Of a stretch of DNA of 64,000 bases, positions 50,189-59,280 are shown piece by piece; position 1 is the first letter of the stretch, and the number at the start of each line of letters is the position of its first letter. Location of the stretch: contig JANPBM010000080.1 of assembly GCA_031430435.1 (NCBI GenBank), forward strand, positions 5,896 through 69,895. Reading direction: 5' to 3'. Made by a program: the position numbers and the translations under genes. A model generated the notes under the pieces. It made no database searches. It was not told the DNA's origin and was given only the letters and a program-made list of their open reading frames with translations. Source of the stretch: JANNVK01 sp031430435. GTDB lineage: Bacteria; Acidobacteriota; Blastocatellia; Pyrinomonadales; Pyrinomonadaceae.

Positions 50189-50677
50189 ATGAAACGCGCA
50201 ATTTATCCCGGTTCCTTCGATCCGATTACAAACGGTCATCTCGACATTATCGAACGCGGTTCAACGCTTTTCGACGAACTGATTATCGGCGTTTTGAATA
50301 ATCCCGACAAAGTTTCGATGTTCGATATTGCGACACGCAAAAAGTTGATAGAAGATTCGTTACCTGAATCGAAAACGTGTAAATTTATTGTCGAAGATTT
50401 CAGCGGTTTGCTGATTGATTATGCAAATAAATCGAGTGTTTACAACATCTTGCGCGGTTTGCGGACAATCGCGGATTACGAATACGAGCTGCAAATGTCG
50501 CTGATGAACAAACGACTCGAACCAAAAATCGAAACAATTTTTCTGGTTGCAAACCCGACTGTTTCTTATATTTCTTCGAGTTTGATAAAACAAATTTATA
50601 AACTTGGTGGAAAGATTGAAGGACTTGTGCCAAAATCAGTATTTGAAAAATTAAGAATTAAGAATTACAGGAATTAA
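50189..50677 (+). CDS. coaD: Phosphopantetheine adenylyltransferase
   Basis: A 162-residue protein. The start MKRAIYPGSFDPITNGHLDII carries the T/HxGH nucleotidyltransferase motif (NGHLD), and later RGLRTIADYEYELQMSLMN, LVANPTVSYISSSLIKQ complete the family. It catalyses the fourth step of coenzyme A synthesis. Length is normal. The carrier-protein domain of the ElbD-like fusion needs CoA-derived phosphopantetheine. Confidence 0.95.
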   Translation: MKRAIYPGSFDPITNGHLDIIERGSTLFDELIIGVLNNPDKVSMFDIATRKKLIEDSLPESKTCKFIVEDFSGLLIDYANKSSVYNILRGLRTIADYEYELQMSLMNKRLEPKIETIFLVANPTVSYISSSLIKQIYKLGGKIEGLVPKSVFEKLRIKNYRN

Positions 50678-50679
50678 GA

Positions 50680-50777
50680 GGATGAAAACAGGATAAGAAA
50701 AAGACAAAAAATAACCATACTTTATCAATTTTTTTCTTTGGTTTTATCCTGTTTTTATCCTTTTCATCCCTGTAAAA
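50680..50777. repeat. Dispersed inverted repeat (AACAGGATAA type)
   Basis: AACAGGATAA (50,687-50,696) is complementary to TTATCCTGTT (50,744-50,753), and GGATGAAAA to TTTTCATCC just outside. The right half (50,746-50,777) nearly matches 26,166-26,198 within the integrated element. It probably folds as a hairpin between coaD and the aminotransferase gene. Confidence 0.7.
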
Positions 50778-50787
50778 TAGTGTATTT

Positions 50788-51951
50788 ATGACTTTTACAG
50801 TTTCTAAACATATCCAAAAAATGTCGCCGTCGTCAACCATCGCGGCGATGCAAAAGGCTCAGGCGTTAAAGGCTCAGGGCAAAGATGTGATTGATTTGAG
50901 CGTCGGCGAACCGGATTTCGATACGCCGCAGTTTATCAAAAACGCGCTTTGGGAATCGGTGCAACGCGGCGAGACGAAATATACCGCGACCGCCGGCGTA
51001 AAGCCTTTGCAGTCCGCAATTATAAGTTTTTACGAACGTAATTTCGGCGTTTCGTATTCGCCGAGTCAAATAATGGCGACTTCGGGCGGAAAGCAAGCGT
51101 TATTCAACGCGATTTTGTCGGCTGTCGGCGAAGGTGACGATGTCTTGATTTCTGCTCCGTATTGGGTTTCGTTTCCCGAAATGGTCAACTGCGCGGGAGC
51201 GAATAATGTCTTTATCGACACCGAAGAAACCGATTTTATTTTGACGGCGGAACAAGTAAAACGGGCGATTACGCCGAACACAAAGTTATTGATTCTAAAT
51301 TCGCCGTCGAATCCGAGTGGTCGAGTAATTCCGGCGGACGAGTTTCGTAAAATCGTCGAAGTTTGCGCGGAAAAAGGAATTTATGTAATTTCTGACGAAT
51401 GTTATTTGTTATTCGTTTATCCGCCGAACGAGGTTTTTTCGGTTGCGAGTCTGCCGAAAGAATTAAGCGAATTTGTTTGTATATGCGGATCATTTTCAAA
51501 AACTTACGCGATGACAGGCTGGCGTGTCGGCTATACGATCGCCCCTGAAAGTTGGACAAAACCGATGTTGAAACTGCAAAGTCATTCAACTTCGCATCCG
51601 GCTTCGTTCGCCCAATATGCGTGTGCGGTCGCGTTGGATGACGTAGAAAATTCAAGAAGTTCGGTCAAAGAAATGTTGGCGGAATACGAAAAGAGACGCA
51701 ATTATTTTGTTCCTGCGTTAAATGACTTAGGTTTGAAATGTTCGATGCCCGAAGGTGCGTTTTATGCGTTTCCGAATGTGCGGGAATTTGCCGTAACTTC
51801 GGGCGAATTTGCCGACAGATTATTGAACGAAACTTATTGTGTAACAACCAACGGAGCAGGTTTCGGAAGCGAAGGTTTTATCCGCATTTCGTATGCAACA
51901 TCAATGGAAAGATTGCAGGAATCAATCGAACGAATCAAAAAAATAGTTTAG
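50788..51951 (+). CDS. Class I aminotransferase, aspartate aminotransferase-like
   Basis: A 387-residue fold-type I PLP enzyme. Landmarks: DLSVGEPDFDTPQ, YTATAGVKPLQSAI, SGGKQALFN, NSPSNPSGRV, ISDECY, the PLP lysine in GSFSKTYAMTGWRVGY near residue 235 and FIRISYA with the carboxylate arginine. It matches the aspB subgroup of aspartate aminotransferases (oxaloacetate + glutamate to aspartate + 2-oxoglutarate). Length normal. Confidence 0.92.
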   Translation: MTFTVSKHIQKMSPSSTIAAMQKAQALKAQGKDVIDLSVGEPDFDTPQFIKNALWESVQRGETKYTATAGVKPLQSAIISFYERNFGVSYSPSQIMATSGGKQALFNAILSAVGEGDDVLISAPYWVSFPEMVNCAGANNVFIDTEETDFILTAEQVKRAITPNTKLLILNSPSNPSGRVIPADEFRKIVEVCAEKGIYVISDECYLLFVYPPNEVFSVASLPKELSEFVCICGSFSKTYAMTGWRVGYTIAPESWTKPMLKLQSHSTSHPASFAQYACAVALDDVENSRSSVKEMLAEYEKRRNYFVPALNDLGLKCSMPEGAFYAFPNVREFAVTSGEFADRLLNETYCVTTNGAGFGSEGFIRISYATSMERLQESIERIKKIV

Positions 51952-52005
51952 CGGATTTTCTCAAACTCGCTAAACTATTTACATCATGACCGACGAAACA
52001 ACTTT

Positions 52006-53439
52006 TTAATATAACGTAAATCTGTATTCCACAGTTTTTGAAACCGTTCCGGCACCTGGCACAAACTTGATATTTCTGGCTGCCGAGATTGCTTGTTCGG
52101 TTAATCCGTAAGGCAAACCGCTCACAACCGAAATTCCGCCGATTTGTCCCGAAGCTAAAAATGTAACTTTCAAACGAACAACGCCGTTGACGTTATTTTG
52201 CCGACCTGCATCGGAATAATTCGCTCGCGGTTGCGAAGTGATTTTGAAGGTATTTGCCGCCACAACTTTCGGTTCGGGGGTCGAAACAGGTCTTGGTGTC
52301 GGAGTCGGCACTTTTCTTGTCGGCGGCGGTTCGCCATCGCCGTTACCTGTTCCGTCGCCGTTACCGTTTCCGTTTCCGTCGCCGCTTCCCGAACCTTTAC
52401 CGTTTCCGCGTCCTGTCCCTTCGCCCCGTCCTTGTCCCGTCCCGTTTCCGCTTCCTTGCCCGCCGCCGCTGCCGGGTCCGTCGGAAATTGCAGTTCCGCC
52501 TTTCGGGTCGCCGTAACGTTGATTCGGGTCAATTACAGTTTTTTGATTTCCTTGCGTGCCTACTCTTTGCGTCAAAGCGGGATCTGTAACTCTGTCCATT
52601 TTTGATGACGGCGAAAGTTCGGGTTTATCCATTTGACGAGCTAATTGTCCTTGTGATGTCGGCTCTTTTTCATTTTTACCGCCGCCGCCGCCGCCGCCGC
52701 CTTTTTCAAGTATTTTTTTCTCGATAACCTGTTTTTCTTTTTCAAATGGATCGTCGTCAGGCGGGGTAACATACGAAAAAATTTGGTCGTCAAGCGAATC
52801 GACGCTCAAACTTTTGGCAAACAAAGAATAAACCCAGCTTCCGCTTAGTAAAATGAAGACAAAAGCCAGCGAACCGAACAAAAGCATCGAGCGACTGCCT
52901 CGATTTTTGTCTTCGACAAACGTCGGGCGATACTCGTATTCGCCGACGGTTCGATACTGCACGGATTGTAATTCGTTGTCCGAAAAATCATCGTCGATAA
53001 ACTCTTTTGTTTCGGCTTGATTAAAAATCGGCGTAAAACCGCTGATTGTAATCGTTTTTTCCGGCACAATCGGAGCAACTGTTTCTGTCGGTATTTCGGT
53101 AAAATCGATGATTGGTTTCTCAAAATCTTTATTAAAAACGGTTGTCGGCACGATTGTTTCGGCAACGAGTTGAGTCGTAACAATTTCATCTTCAGCGTGG
53201 ACAATCGGTTCGGGAACGGCGAAAAGCGGTTCGGTAAAAGTCGATTTACCGGCACTTTCAGCCTTGGCGACCGAAGCGCTTTGCGTCAAATTTGTCGTTT
53301 GCCGAATATTTTCACTTGTCTTTGTCTGCACCGGATTCATCTCAAATGCCGTCAAACCGCTTCCGCAATTTGGACAAAATGTAAATTTTTCCGCAAAACC
53401 TTCTTCACAAGCGTTACAATACTTAACTATTTTTCCCAT
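52006..53439 (-). CDS. TonB-like energy transducer with N-terminal zinc ribbon
   Basis: A 477-residue protein: zinc ribbon KYCNACEEGFAEKFTFCPNCGSG (four Cys, about residues 6-27, shown as an extent), a disordered acidic/Thr-rich region, one membrane span near residue 190 (LFGSLAFVFILLSGSWVYSLF), a Gly/Asp/Asn repeat linker and a C-terminal TonB domain (FKITSQPRANYSDAGRQNN, then GVVRLKVTFLASGQI). A seven-glycine stretch comes from a GCC microsatellite (52,680-52,702). Having a cytoplasmic zinc ribbon on TonB is unusual. It probably transmits proton-motive force from ExbB/ExbD to receptors such as that at 10,212. Confidence 0.85.
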   Translation of the reverse strand: MGKIVKYCNACEEGFAEKFTFCPNCGSGLTAFEMNPVQTKTSENIRQTTNLTQSASVAKAESAGKSTFTEPLFAVPEPIVHAEDEIVTTQLVAETIVPTTVFNKDFEKPIIDFTEIPTETVAPIVPEKTITISGFTPIFNQAETKEFIDDDFSDNELQSVQYRTVGEYEYRPTFVEDKNRGSRSMLLFGSLAFVFILLSGSWVYSLFAKSLSVDSLDDQIFSYVTPPDDDPFEKEKQVIEKKILEKGGGGGGGGKNEKEPTSQGQLARQMDKPELSPSSKMDRVTDPALTQRVGTQGNQKTVIDPNQRYGDPKGGTAISDGPGSGGGQGSGNGTGQGRGEGTGRGNGKGSGSGDGNGNGNGDGTGNGDGEPPPTRKVPTPTPRPVSTPEPKVVAANTFKITSQPRANYSDAGRQNNVNGVVRLKVTFLASGQIGGISVVSGLPYGLTEQAISAARNIKFVPGAGTVSKTVEYRFTLY

Positions 53440-53595
53440 CTTTTTAGCCTCACAATCAAATTATAACCCGATTTTTTCTAATGTTAAATCGTCTTTGTTT
53501 AATTTAACAAAAAGTATGATGCGCGCAAATTAAAAATCGTTGCTTTCAGCCATCCAAAAGTTTGCGTTTGACATCCAACTACTGTTAAATGTTCA

Positions 53596-54885
53596 ATGAT
53601 AGATGAAATGATGAATTTTATGAAAATTTTCAAAAACACCGCAATTTTAATTATTTTGATTTTTGCAGGCGTGAGTTTTGCGTTTGCGCAACTAAGCGAA
53701 CCTCGTCAAGATAAACTGCTAAACGGTTTGAAACTGTTAGTTTGGACAAATCCGAAAGACGAAAAAGTTTCATTCAAACTTCGTATTCACGGCGGTTCGG
53801 CGTTTGACCCGAAAAACAAAGTCGGGGTCATGGCTTTGCTTGCCGATATTTTGTTTCCGACCGAGCAAACCAAAGATTATTTTGAACAGGAATTGGAAGG
53901 AAGTTTTGTCGTTACAAGCACTTACGACTATATTCAAATTGACGCGAGCGGAAAATCCGAAGCGTTTTTGTCAATGCTCGAAACGCTTTCATCGGCACTT
54001 TCAAACCCGCAAATTACCGAAGACAATTTTGTAAAAATTCGCGGTGAAAGAGTCGAAAAAATAAAAGAGTTGCTGAAAAATCCGAAATATATTGCCGATA
54101 AAGCCGTTGCCAAACAACTGCTCAACGAATATCCGTACGGGCGACCGCAAGAAGGAACGCTTGAATCTCTGACGAAAATCGACAGATTCGACTTGGTTTT
54201 TGCCAAAGAAAGATTCTTGACTTCGGATAACGCCACGCTGACAATTACGGGAAACGTCAAATTTAACTTGGCTTTGAAAGCGAGTAAACAATTTTTCGGC
54301 GGCTGGAAAAAAGCCGATAAACTTGTGCCCGCAACGTTTGCTTCGCCAAATGAACCAAATACCGAAAAACTGATAATCAATTCGGATTCGGTCGAAAAAA
54401 CGGAAGTTCGTTACGCTTTACGCGGAGTCGCGCGAAGCGACAAGGATTATTTTGCCGTAAAATTTTTGTTTGATATTTTGAACAGCCGCGAAGTTGTTTC
54501 AAAAGAAAACGGCAGTGATTTTTTTATTCGTTACGAGCGAAATTTGCTGCCGAGTGTAATCATTACGGGTGTTTCAAATTTATCGGACGAAATTTTGTCG
54601 AAAAACTCAAGCGTAAAAACTGCGAAAGAATTATTTGAAAATAAACTTTTCGGCGAAATAACGGTGGCGGAATTTGAAAAGTCAAGAGCAAAAATTTCAG
54701 CCGAAATCGAGAAAAAATCAACGCAGGAAAAATGGCTCGATGTTGAAACTTTCAAACTTGTTTCAGTCAAAGACGAAATTCAAAAGTTGAACGCGGTTAC
54801 TTTTCCCGATGTTCAACGAGTTGCCGACAAATTGTCGAAACAGCCTTTTGTTACCGTGGTTTTGACAAAACAGGCGGTTCAATAA
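53596..54885 (+). CDS. M16-family peptidase homolog, probably inactive
   Basis: A 429-residue secreted protein; the most natural start is ATG 53,620, which begins the signal (MKIFKNTAILIILIF...AFAQ). The M16 fold is recognisable (LLNGLKLLVWTNPKDEKVSFKLRIHGGS, then LTITGNV and FGGWKK), but where active enzymes have HxxEH the sequence reads MALLADIL, and the zinc ligands are missing. Inactive M16 subunits commonly pair with active ones, but no active partner is adjacent. Located in the periplasm. Confidence 0.82.
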   Translation: MIDEMMNFMKIFKNTAILIILIFAGVSFAFAQLSEPRQDKLLNGLKLLVWTNPKDEKVSFKLRIHGGSAFDPKNKVGVMALLADILFPTEQTKDYFEQELEGSFVVTSTYDYIQIDASGKSEAFLSMLETLSSALSNPQITEDNFVKIRGERVEKIKELLKNPKYIADKAVAKQLLNEYPYGRPQEGTLESLTKIDRFDLVFAKERFLTSDNATLTITGNVKFNLALKASKQFFGGWKKADKLVPATFASPNEPNTEKLIINSDSVEKTEVRYALRGVARSDKDYFAVKFLFDILNSREVVSKENGSDFFIRYERNLLPSVIITGVSNLSDEILSKNSSVKTAKELFENKLFGEITVAEFEKSRAKISAEIEKKSTQEKWLDVETFKLVSVKDEIQKLNAVTFPDVQRVADKLSKQPFVTVVLTKQAVQ

Positions 54886-54890
54886 TTGAA

Positions 54891-55769
54891 ATGTTGCAAG
54901 AAAAATACATCAATCCGTTTACCGATTTCGGCTTCAAAAAATTGTTTGGCGAAGAACCCAACAAAGATTTGTTGATAAATTTTCTCAACCAATTTTTGCC
55001 CGAAGTTCACCAAATAAAAGAGTTAAGCTATGCCAAAAACGAACGATTAACCGAATCGGTGTTTGAACGCCGTTCGATTTTCGATGTTTACTGCATCGGC
55101 GAAAACGGCGAACGATTTGTGGTCGAAGTCCAAAAAGCCAAGCAAAATTTCTTCAAAGACCGCAGCGTTTATTACTCGACATTTCCGATTCAAGAACAAG
55201 CCTTAAAAGGCGATTGGGATTACAAACTCGCACCTGTTTATATGGTCGGAATTTTAGATTTTGTGTTTCCCGAAGACCGCGATAATCCCGACGTAATCCA
55301 CAAAGTTCAGTTGAAAAACCGGAAAAATCAAGTATTTTACGATAAATTGATGTATATTTATCTGACAATGCCGAACTTCAAAAAGACTGAAACCGAACTT
55401 GAAACAATGCAGGATAAATGGCTTTACGTTTTTCGGCACTTGCCCGATTTGGAAAAAAAACCGAAGAAATTTCAAGAAAAAGTCTTCAGCAAACTATTCA
55501 ACGTCGCGGCATTGGCAAAACTGAACCGCGAAGAGCGCGACAAATACGAAGCAGGTTTGAAAAGCTATCGTGATGCTTACGCAATCCGAAAAACAGGCGA
55601 AGACGAAGCGAGAACGCAAGGTTTTGACAAAGGAGTCGAACAAGGAATCGAACAAGGAATCGAACAAGGAAAACTAGCAATAGCCCGAAACTTGAAAATG
55701 TTAAGTTTTCCGATTGCGGGTATTGCTCAGGCGACAGGTTTAACTGTCGAAGAAATTAACAAACTATAA
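54891..55769 (+). CDS. Rpn/PD-(D/E)XK nuclease-family transposase-like protein
   Basis: A 292-residue protein. YINPFTDFGFKKLFGEE, then RRSIFDVYC (Asp), FVVEVQKAKQ (Glu-x-Gln) and YSTFPIQEQ are the marks of the Rpn family, named for recombination-promoting nucleases. The C-terminal part has a repeated GIEQ motif (GVEQGIEQGIEQGK), coded by a tandem repeat that can change copy number. Members move DNA between genomes. It is six bases from the previous gene and two from ubiE, so it is co-transcribed. Confidence 0.85.
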   Translation: MLQEKYINPFTDFGFKKLFGEEPNKDLLINFLNQFLPEVHQIKELSYAKNERLTESVFERRSIFDVYCIGENGERFVVEVQKAKQNFFKDRSVYYSTFPIQEQALKGDWDYKLAPVYMVGILDFVFPEDRDNPDVIHKVQLKNRKNQVFYDKLMYIYLTMPNFKKTETELETMQDKWLYVFRHLPDLEKKPKKFQEKVFSKLFNVAALAKLNREERDKYEAGLKSYRDAYAIRKTGEDEARTQGFDKGVEQGIEQGIEQGKLAIARNLKMLSFPIAGIAQATGLTVEEINKL

Positions 55770-55771
55770 AA

Positions 55772-56494
55772 ATGCCAAACGAAAGAACTTCGGGCGAACT
55801 CGAACACGCCAAAGCCGTCAACCAAATGTTTTCGGGAATCGCCAAAAGATACGATTTCCTTAATCACTTTTTGTCGTTAAATATAGATAAACGCTGGCGA
55901 AGATTAGTTTCAAGCAAACTCGCCGATATTTTGCAGAATGAGAATGCGTTGATTTTGGACGTTGCGTGCGGAACGGGCGATTTGTCGGTTGAACTGCAAC
56001 AAAAAGGGAAGGCGAAGGTGATCGGTACAGATTTTTGCCGTCCGATGCTGGCGGTTGCGGCAGAAAAAAATCCGAAAAAAAATCTGACAATTCCGTATTT
56101 GGAAGGCGACGGAATGAATCTTTCTTTTGCGGACAATACTTTCGACGCGGTAACAATCGCTTTCGGGTTGCGGAATTTTTCTAATTGGCGCGAAGGTTTA
56201 ATCGAGCTTCACCGCATCACGAAACAAGGCGGAAAACTTGCCGTGTTGGAGTTTTCAACGCCGATTGTGCCGGGTTTTAAGCAAGCCTTTAATTTTTATT
56301 TTTCCAATGTGTTGCCGCGAATCGGCGGTGCGGTCAGTTCAAGAAGCGCTTATGAATATCTGCCGAATTCCGTCAAAAAATTTCCGGATCAAATTGAATT
56401 AGCCGAAATGTTTCGCGAAGTCGGCTTTGAAAACGTCGAATATAAAAACTTGACCGGCGGAATCGCGGCGTTGCATATCGGCACAAAACTTTAA
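55772..56494 (+). CDS. ubiE: Demethylmenaquinone/ubiquinone C-methyltransferase
   Basis: A 240-residue class I methyltransferase: KRYDFLNHFLSL start, motif I ILDVACGTGDLSVEL, EGDGMNLSFADNTFDAVTIAFGLRN and GGKLAVLEFSTP, typical of UbiE/MenG. It methylates the ring in menaquinone (or ubiquinone) synthesis. In an Acidobacteriota-type host the menaquinone role (menG) is more likely. It is directly followed by the restriction-modification pair. Confidence 0.92.
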   Translation: MPNERTSGELEHAKAVNQMFSGIAKRYDFLNHFLSLNIDKRWRRLVSSKLADILQNENALILDVACGTGDLSVELQQKGKAKVIGTDFCRPMLAVAAEKNPKKNLTIPYLEGDGMNLSFADNTFDAVTIAFGLRNFSNWREGLIELHRITKQGGKLAVLEFSTPIVPGFKQAFNFYFSNVLPRIGGAVSSRSAYEYLPNSVKKFPDQIELAEMFREVGFENVEYKNLTGGIAALHIGTKL

Positions 56495-56542
56495 GAGTTT
56501 GTAAAATTCGCGTTATCGGCTTAAAATCAAAGTAACTTTACT

Positions 56543-57556
56543 ATGAAAAATTTACCGTTGCCGAGATTAGACGAAGCTAACGAGTTTCGTGAAAAACTTT
56601 TGCGGTTTTGCCGTTTGCAAAAAGGCGAAGTTTGGAGCGATGAAAGCGGCAAATTTCGCGTCGGTTGTTTGGATGTTACTGAAAACCAAGACGTTACAGC
56701 TTTGATGAACGGAGAAAAAGCAATACTTTCAATTCAAGACCCGCCGTATAATTTTATTGCTTTTCAAGAATCGCAAGTTTCTGAGTTTATTGATTGGTGC
56801 AAAATTTGGACTGAAAATATTGATTCGGTTTTAGCCGAAAATGCTTCGTTTTACGTTTGGCTTGGTGCTGATCAAAGAAACGGTTTTCAGCCTTTGCCCG
56901 ATTTTATGCTGATGATGCGCGGCACAAAATTCAAAACACGCTCATTTATCACAATGCGAAATCAACGCGGTTTCGGAACGCAAAAAAATTGGATGTCGGT
57001 TCGCCAAGAACTGCTTTATTACACAAAAGGCAATCCGCTTTTTAATGTTGAAGCCGAATATACCGACATTCCGAAAATTCTTCGCGGTTATTATAAAGAA
57101 GTTAAAGGTCAAACTATCGATAATTTTGAACGCGGCAAGTCCGAAAACATTCGGGCGGGAAATGTTTGGGTTGATATTCAGCAAGTTTTTTATCGAATGG
57201 ACGAAAATGTGAACGGTTGTTTTGCCCAAAAACCTTTGAAATGTATCGAGCGAATTATTCAAGCAGGTTCAAACGAAAATGATTTGGTGATTGACTTTTT
57301 TTCGCACTCGGCAACAACCGCAATCGCGGCGGCAAAGAATAAACGCCGATGTTTTACAATGGACATTGACCCGCTTTTTTGCGAAATTTCAATCAGGCGA
57401 ATCGAGCGATTTTTGGCAACAGGATTACTTGGTTGGCAAAACAGCAATCCGTTTGAAAAAGAATTGGGTGATGATTTTTTGAAGGAAGATGAAGACTTAT
57501 TTCAAACATATTTGCCGATAAAGCAAAACTATTTGACTCAAAGAGCCTTGTTTTAG
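56543..57556 (+). CDS. Type II DNA methyltransferase (N4/N6, beta class)
   Basis: A 337-residue DNA methyltransferase. Motif IV DPPYNF comes first (residues 66-71), and motif I near residue 250 (VIDFFSHSATTAIAAAKNKRRCF, an FxxS-x-TT form) comes last, the beta-class order; MDIDPLFCEISIRRIER follows. It modifies adenine N6 or cytosine N4. Together with the next gene (gap of two bases) it forms a type II restriction-modification system. It interrupts host operon genes ubiE and dppB, so it was probably acquired. Confidence 0.88.
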   Translation: MKNLPLPRLDEANEFREKLLRFCRLQKGEVWSDESGKFRVGCLDVTENQDVTALMNGEKAILSIQDPPYNFIAFQESQVSEFIDWCKIWTENIDSVLAENASFYVWLGADQRNGFQPLPDFMLMMRGTKFKTRSFITMRNQRGFGTQKNWMSVRQELLYYTKGNPLFNVEAEYTDIPKILRGYYKEVKGQTIDNFERGKSENIRAGNVWVDIQQVFYRMDENVNGCFAQKPLKCIERIIQAGSNENDLVIDFFSHSATTAIAAAKNKRRCFTMDIDPLFCEISIRRIERFLATGLLGWQNSNPFEKELGDDFLKEDEDLFQTYLPIKQNYLTQRALF

Positions 57557-57558
57557 TT

Positions 57559-58299
57559 ATGAAATTACTTAGAGAAAAAATAGAAGAATTGTTGAAAAAA
57601 ACAAGTTTAACAAAAGATATTAAAAATTTTTGCAAAGATAAAACTCACGCATTACCTTTCAATTATTGCGAGTGTATTATTTCACATTTGCTGACAGAGA
57701 AAGTTATTTCAATTCAAGAATACAAAACAATTTTAGATGAATATGATAAACGTAATCCTTATTTATTTCTTTTCGAGAAATTCGGGGTTGCTCTTGAAAA
57801 TTGGATATTGGACGAAATTTTAATGAAGAAAATTCCTTCGATTCAAAAACCGGATAAAAGTCTTGATGCCGGTTATAAAAAGCGAAAGTATGATTTGTTT
57901 CTGGAACCAAACATAAAAATTGAAGTGAAAACCTCACGAGCAGTAAAACACCGAAGTAAATTGCCTTTATATGAAAAAGCATTATCTTTAACATCATCCG
58001 AAAATTTCGATATGAATTTTCAACAACTAAAGCCTGATTTTTGCGATGTTTTTTTGTTTGCCTTAATTTGGCGTGATGAAATACAGTTTTTAGTTTTAAG
58101 CTCGTCTGATGTGAGTAAAGCCAGAGACTATTCTTCCAAACAACACGCAGGTAAAGATGAGGATTTTGCGGAAGGACAGTTGCATATTAAGCGAAATAAT
58201 CTTTCAGACTTTAATGATTATCTTTCGCCTTTGGATAAAATCGAAGAAAGTATTCGTAAAGCCTTTGAACGGGAACAAAATCTGCGTAGAATAATTTAG
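57559..58299 (+). CDS. Putative type II restriction endonuclease
   Basis: A 246-residue protein with a PD-(D/E)XK-like site: Asp112 in RKYDLFLEPN, then Glu122-Val-Lys124 in IEVKTSRA, and Glu80 in VALENW before it. It is adjacent to and in the same direction as the methyltransferase, which supports a restriction role. Recognition sequence unknown. The last base of its TAG stop is the first base of the GTG start of dppB, so transcription runs on into the transporter. Confidence 0.72.
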   Translation: MKLLREKIEELLKKTSLTKDIKNFCKDKTHALPFNYCECIISHLLTEKVISIQEYKTILDEYDKRNPYLFLFEKFGVALENWILDEILMKKIPSIQKPDKSLDAGYKKRKYDLFLEPNIKIEVKTSRAVKHRSKLPLYEKALSLTSSENFDMNFQQLKPDFCDVFLFALIWRDEIQFLVLSSSDVSKARDYSSKQHAGKDEDFAEGQLHIKRNNLSDFNDYLSPLDKIEESIRKAFEREQNLRRII

Positions 58300-59279
58300 T
58301 GAAATATACTTTACTCAAAATCGCCAAACAAATCGGCTTGCTTTTGCTCGTCGTGTGGACGGTTGTTTCGCTCGTAACGCTTTTAATCGAGTTGGTGCCG
58401 GGCGACCCCGCGACTGCAATGCTCGGCGAAAATGCTACGCCCGAGCAAATTCAAAATTTTAATCACACGCACGGACTCGATAAACCCGCGTTTTTCTTTT
58501 CGTATTCGGGCGAAAAAGGTTTTGATTGGCATGGTGCCGATAATCGTTACGCGGATTATTTCGGCGGACTTCTTCACGGCGATTTGGGCAAATCTTTCCG
58601 CACGGACAGACCCGTTACGGAAATGATTTGGGAACGTTATCCGAACACGATAAAACTGGCGATTGCGGCGATGTTTGTGGCGATTTTGATAGCGATTCCG
58701 CTCGGCGTAGTTGCCGGAACTCACAAAGGTTCGCTGATCGATAATTTTTCGTCCGTCATCGCATTGCTTGGAATTTCTTTGCCGAGTTTTGTCATCGGAC
58801 CGTTTTTAGTCTATATTTTCGCGGTCAAACTCGGTTGGTTTGTCCCGACCGGAAGTTTAAATCCCGAAGATATTATTTTGCCCGCATTTACGCTCGGAGC
58901 GGCTCTCTCGGCGATTTTAACGCGGATGATTCGTTCGTCCGTGATTGAAGAATTGGGCGAAGATTATGTGCGGACGGCTCGCGCCAAAGGGTTAAGCGAA
59001 CGAATCGTTATTTACAAGCACGTTTTGAAAAACGGCTTGATTCCGGTTGTGACAATTTTAGGTTTGCAACTCGGTGTTTTGATGGCGGGAGCAATTATTA
59101 CCGAAAAGATTTTCGGTTGGCAAGGTTTGGGTCTTTTACTTTTAGACGACGGCATTGCCAAGCGCGATTACCGCATTGTGCAAGGCTGCGTTTTGGTCAT
59201 CAGCGTGACATATATTCTCGCAAACACTTTAACCGATTATGTTTATCGTTGGCTCGATCCGCGAATCAGACTTAATTAG
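58299..59279 (+). CDS. dppB: Peptide/nickel-type ABC transporter permease DppB
   Basis: A 326-residue permease starting with GTG at 58,299. Six hydrophobic segments and the EAA loop (GEDYVRTARAKGLSERIVIYKHVLKNG) that contacts the ATPase are clear; the start KQIGLLLLVVWTVVSLVTLL and ELVPGDPA are typical. A periplasmic insert (about residues 50-95) is slightly longer than usual. It imports di/oligopeptides or nickel with DppC. No binding-protein gene (dppA) is adjacent. Confidence 0.9.
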   Translation: MKYTLLKIAKQIGLLLLVVWTVVSLVTLLIELVPGDPATAMLGENATPEQIQNFNHTHGLDKPAFFFSYSGEKGFDWHGADNRYADYFGGLLHGDLGKSFRTDRPVTEMIWERYPNTIKLAIAAMFVAILIAIPLGVVAGTHKGSLIDNFSSVIALLGISLPSFVIGPFLVYIFAVKLGWFVPTGSLNPEDIILPAFTLGAALSAILTRMIRSSVIEELGEDYVRTARAKGLSERIVIYKHVLKNGLIPVVTILGLQLGVLMAGAIITEKIFGWQGLGLLLLDDGIAKRDYRIVQGCVLVISVTYILANTLTDYVYRWLDPRIRLN

Positions 59280-59280
59280 T

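Noticed and set aside
53596..54885. Active M16 zinc protease
   Set aside because: The HxxEH zinc-binding motif is absent.
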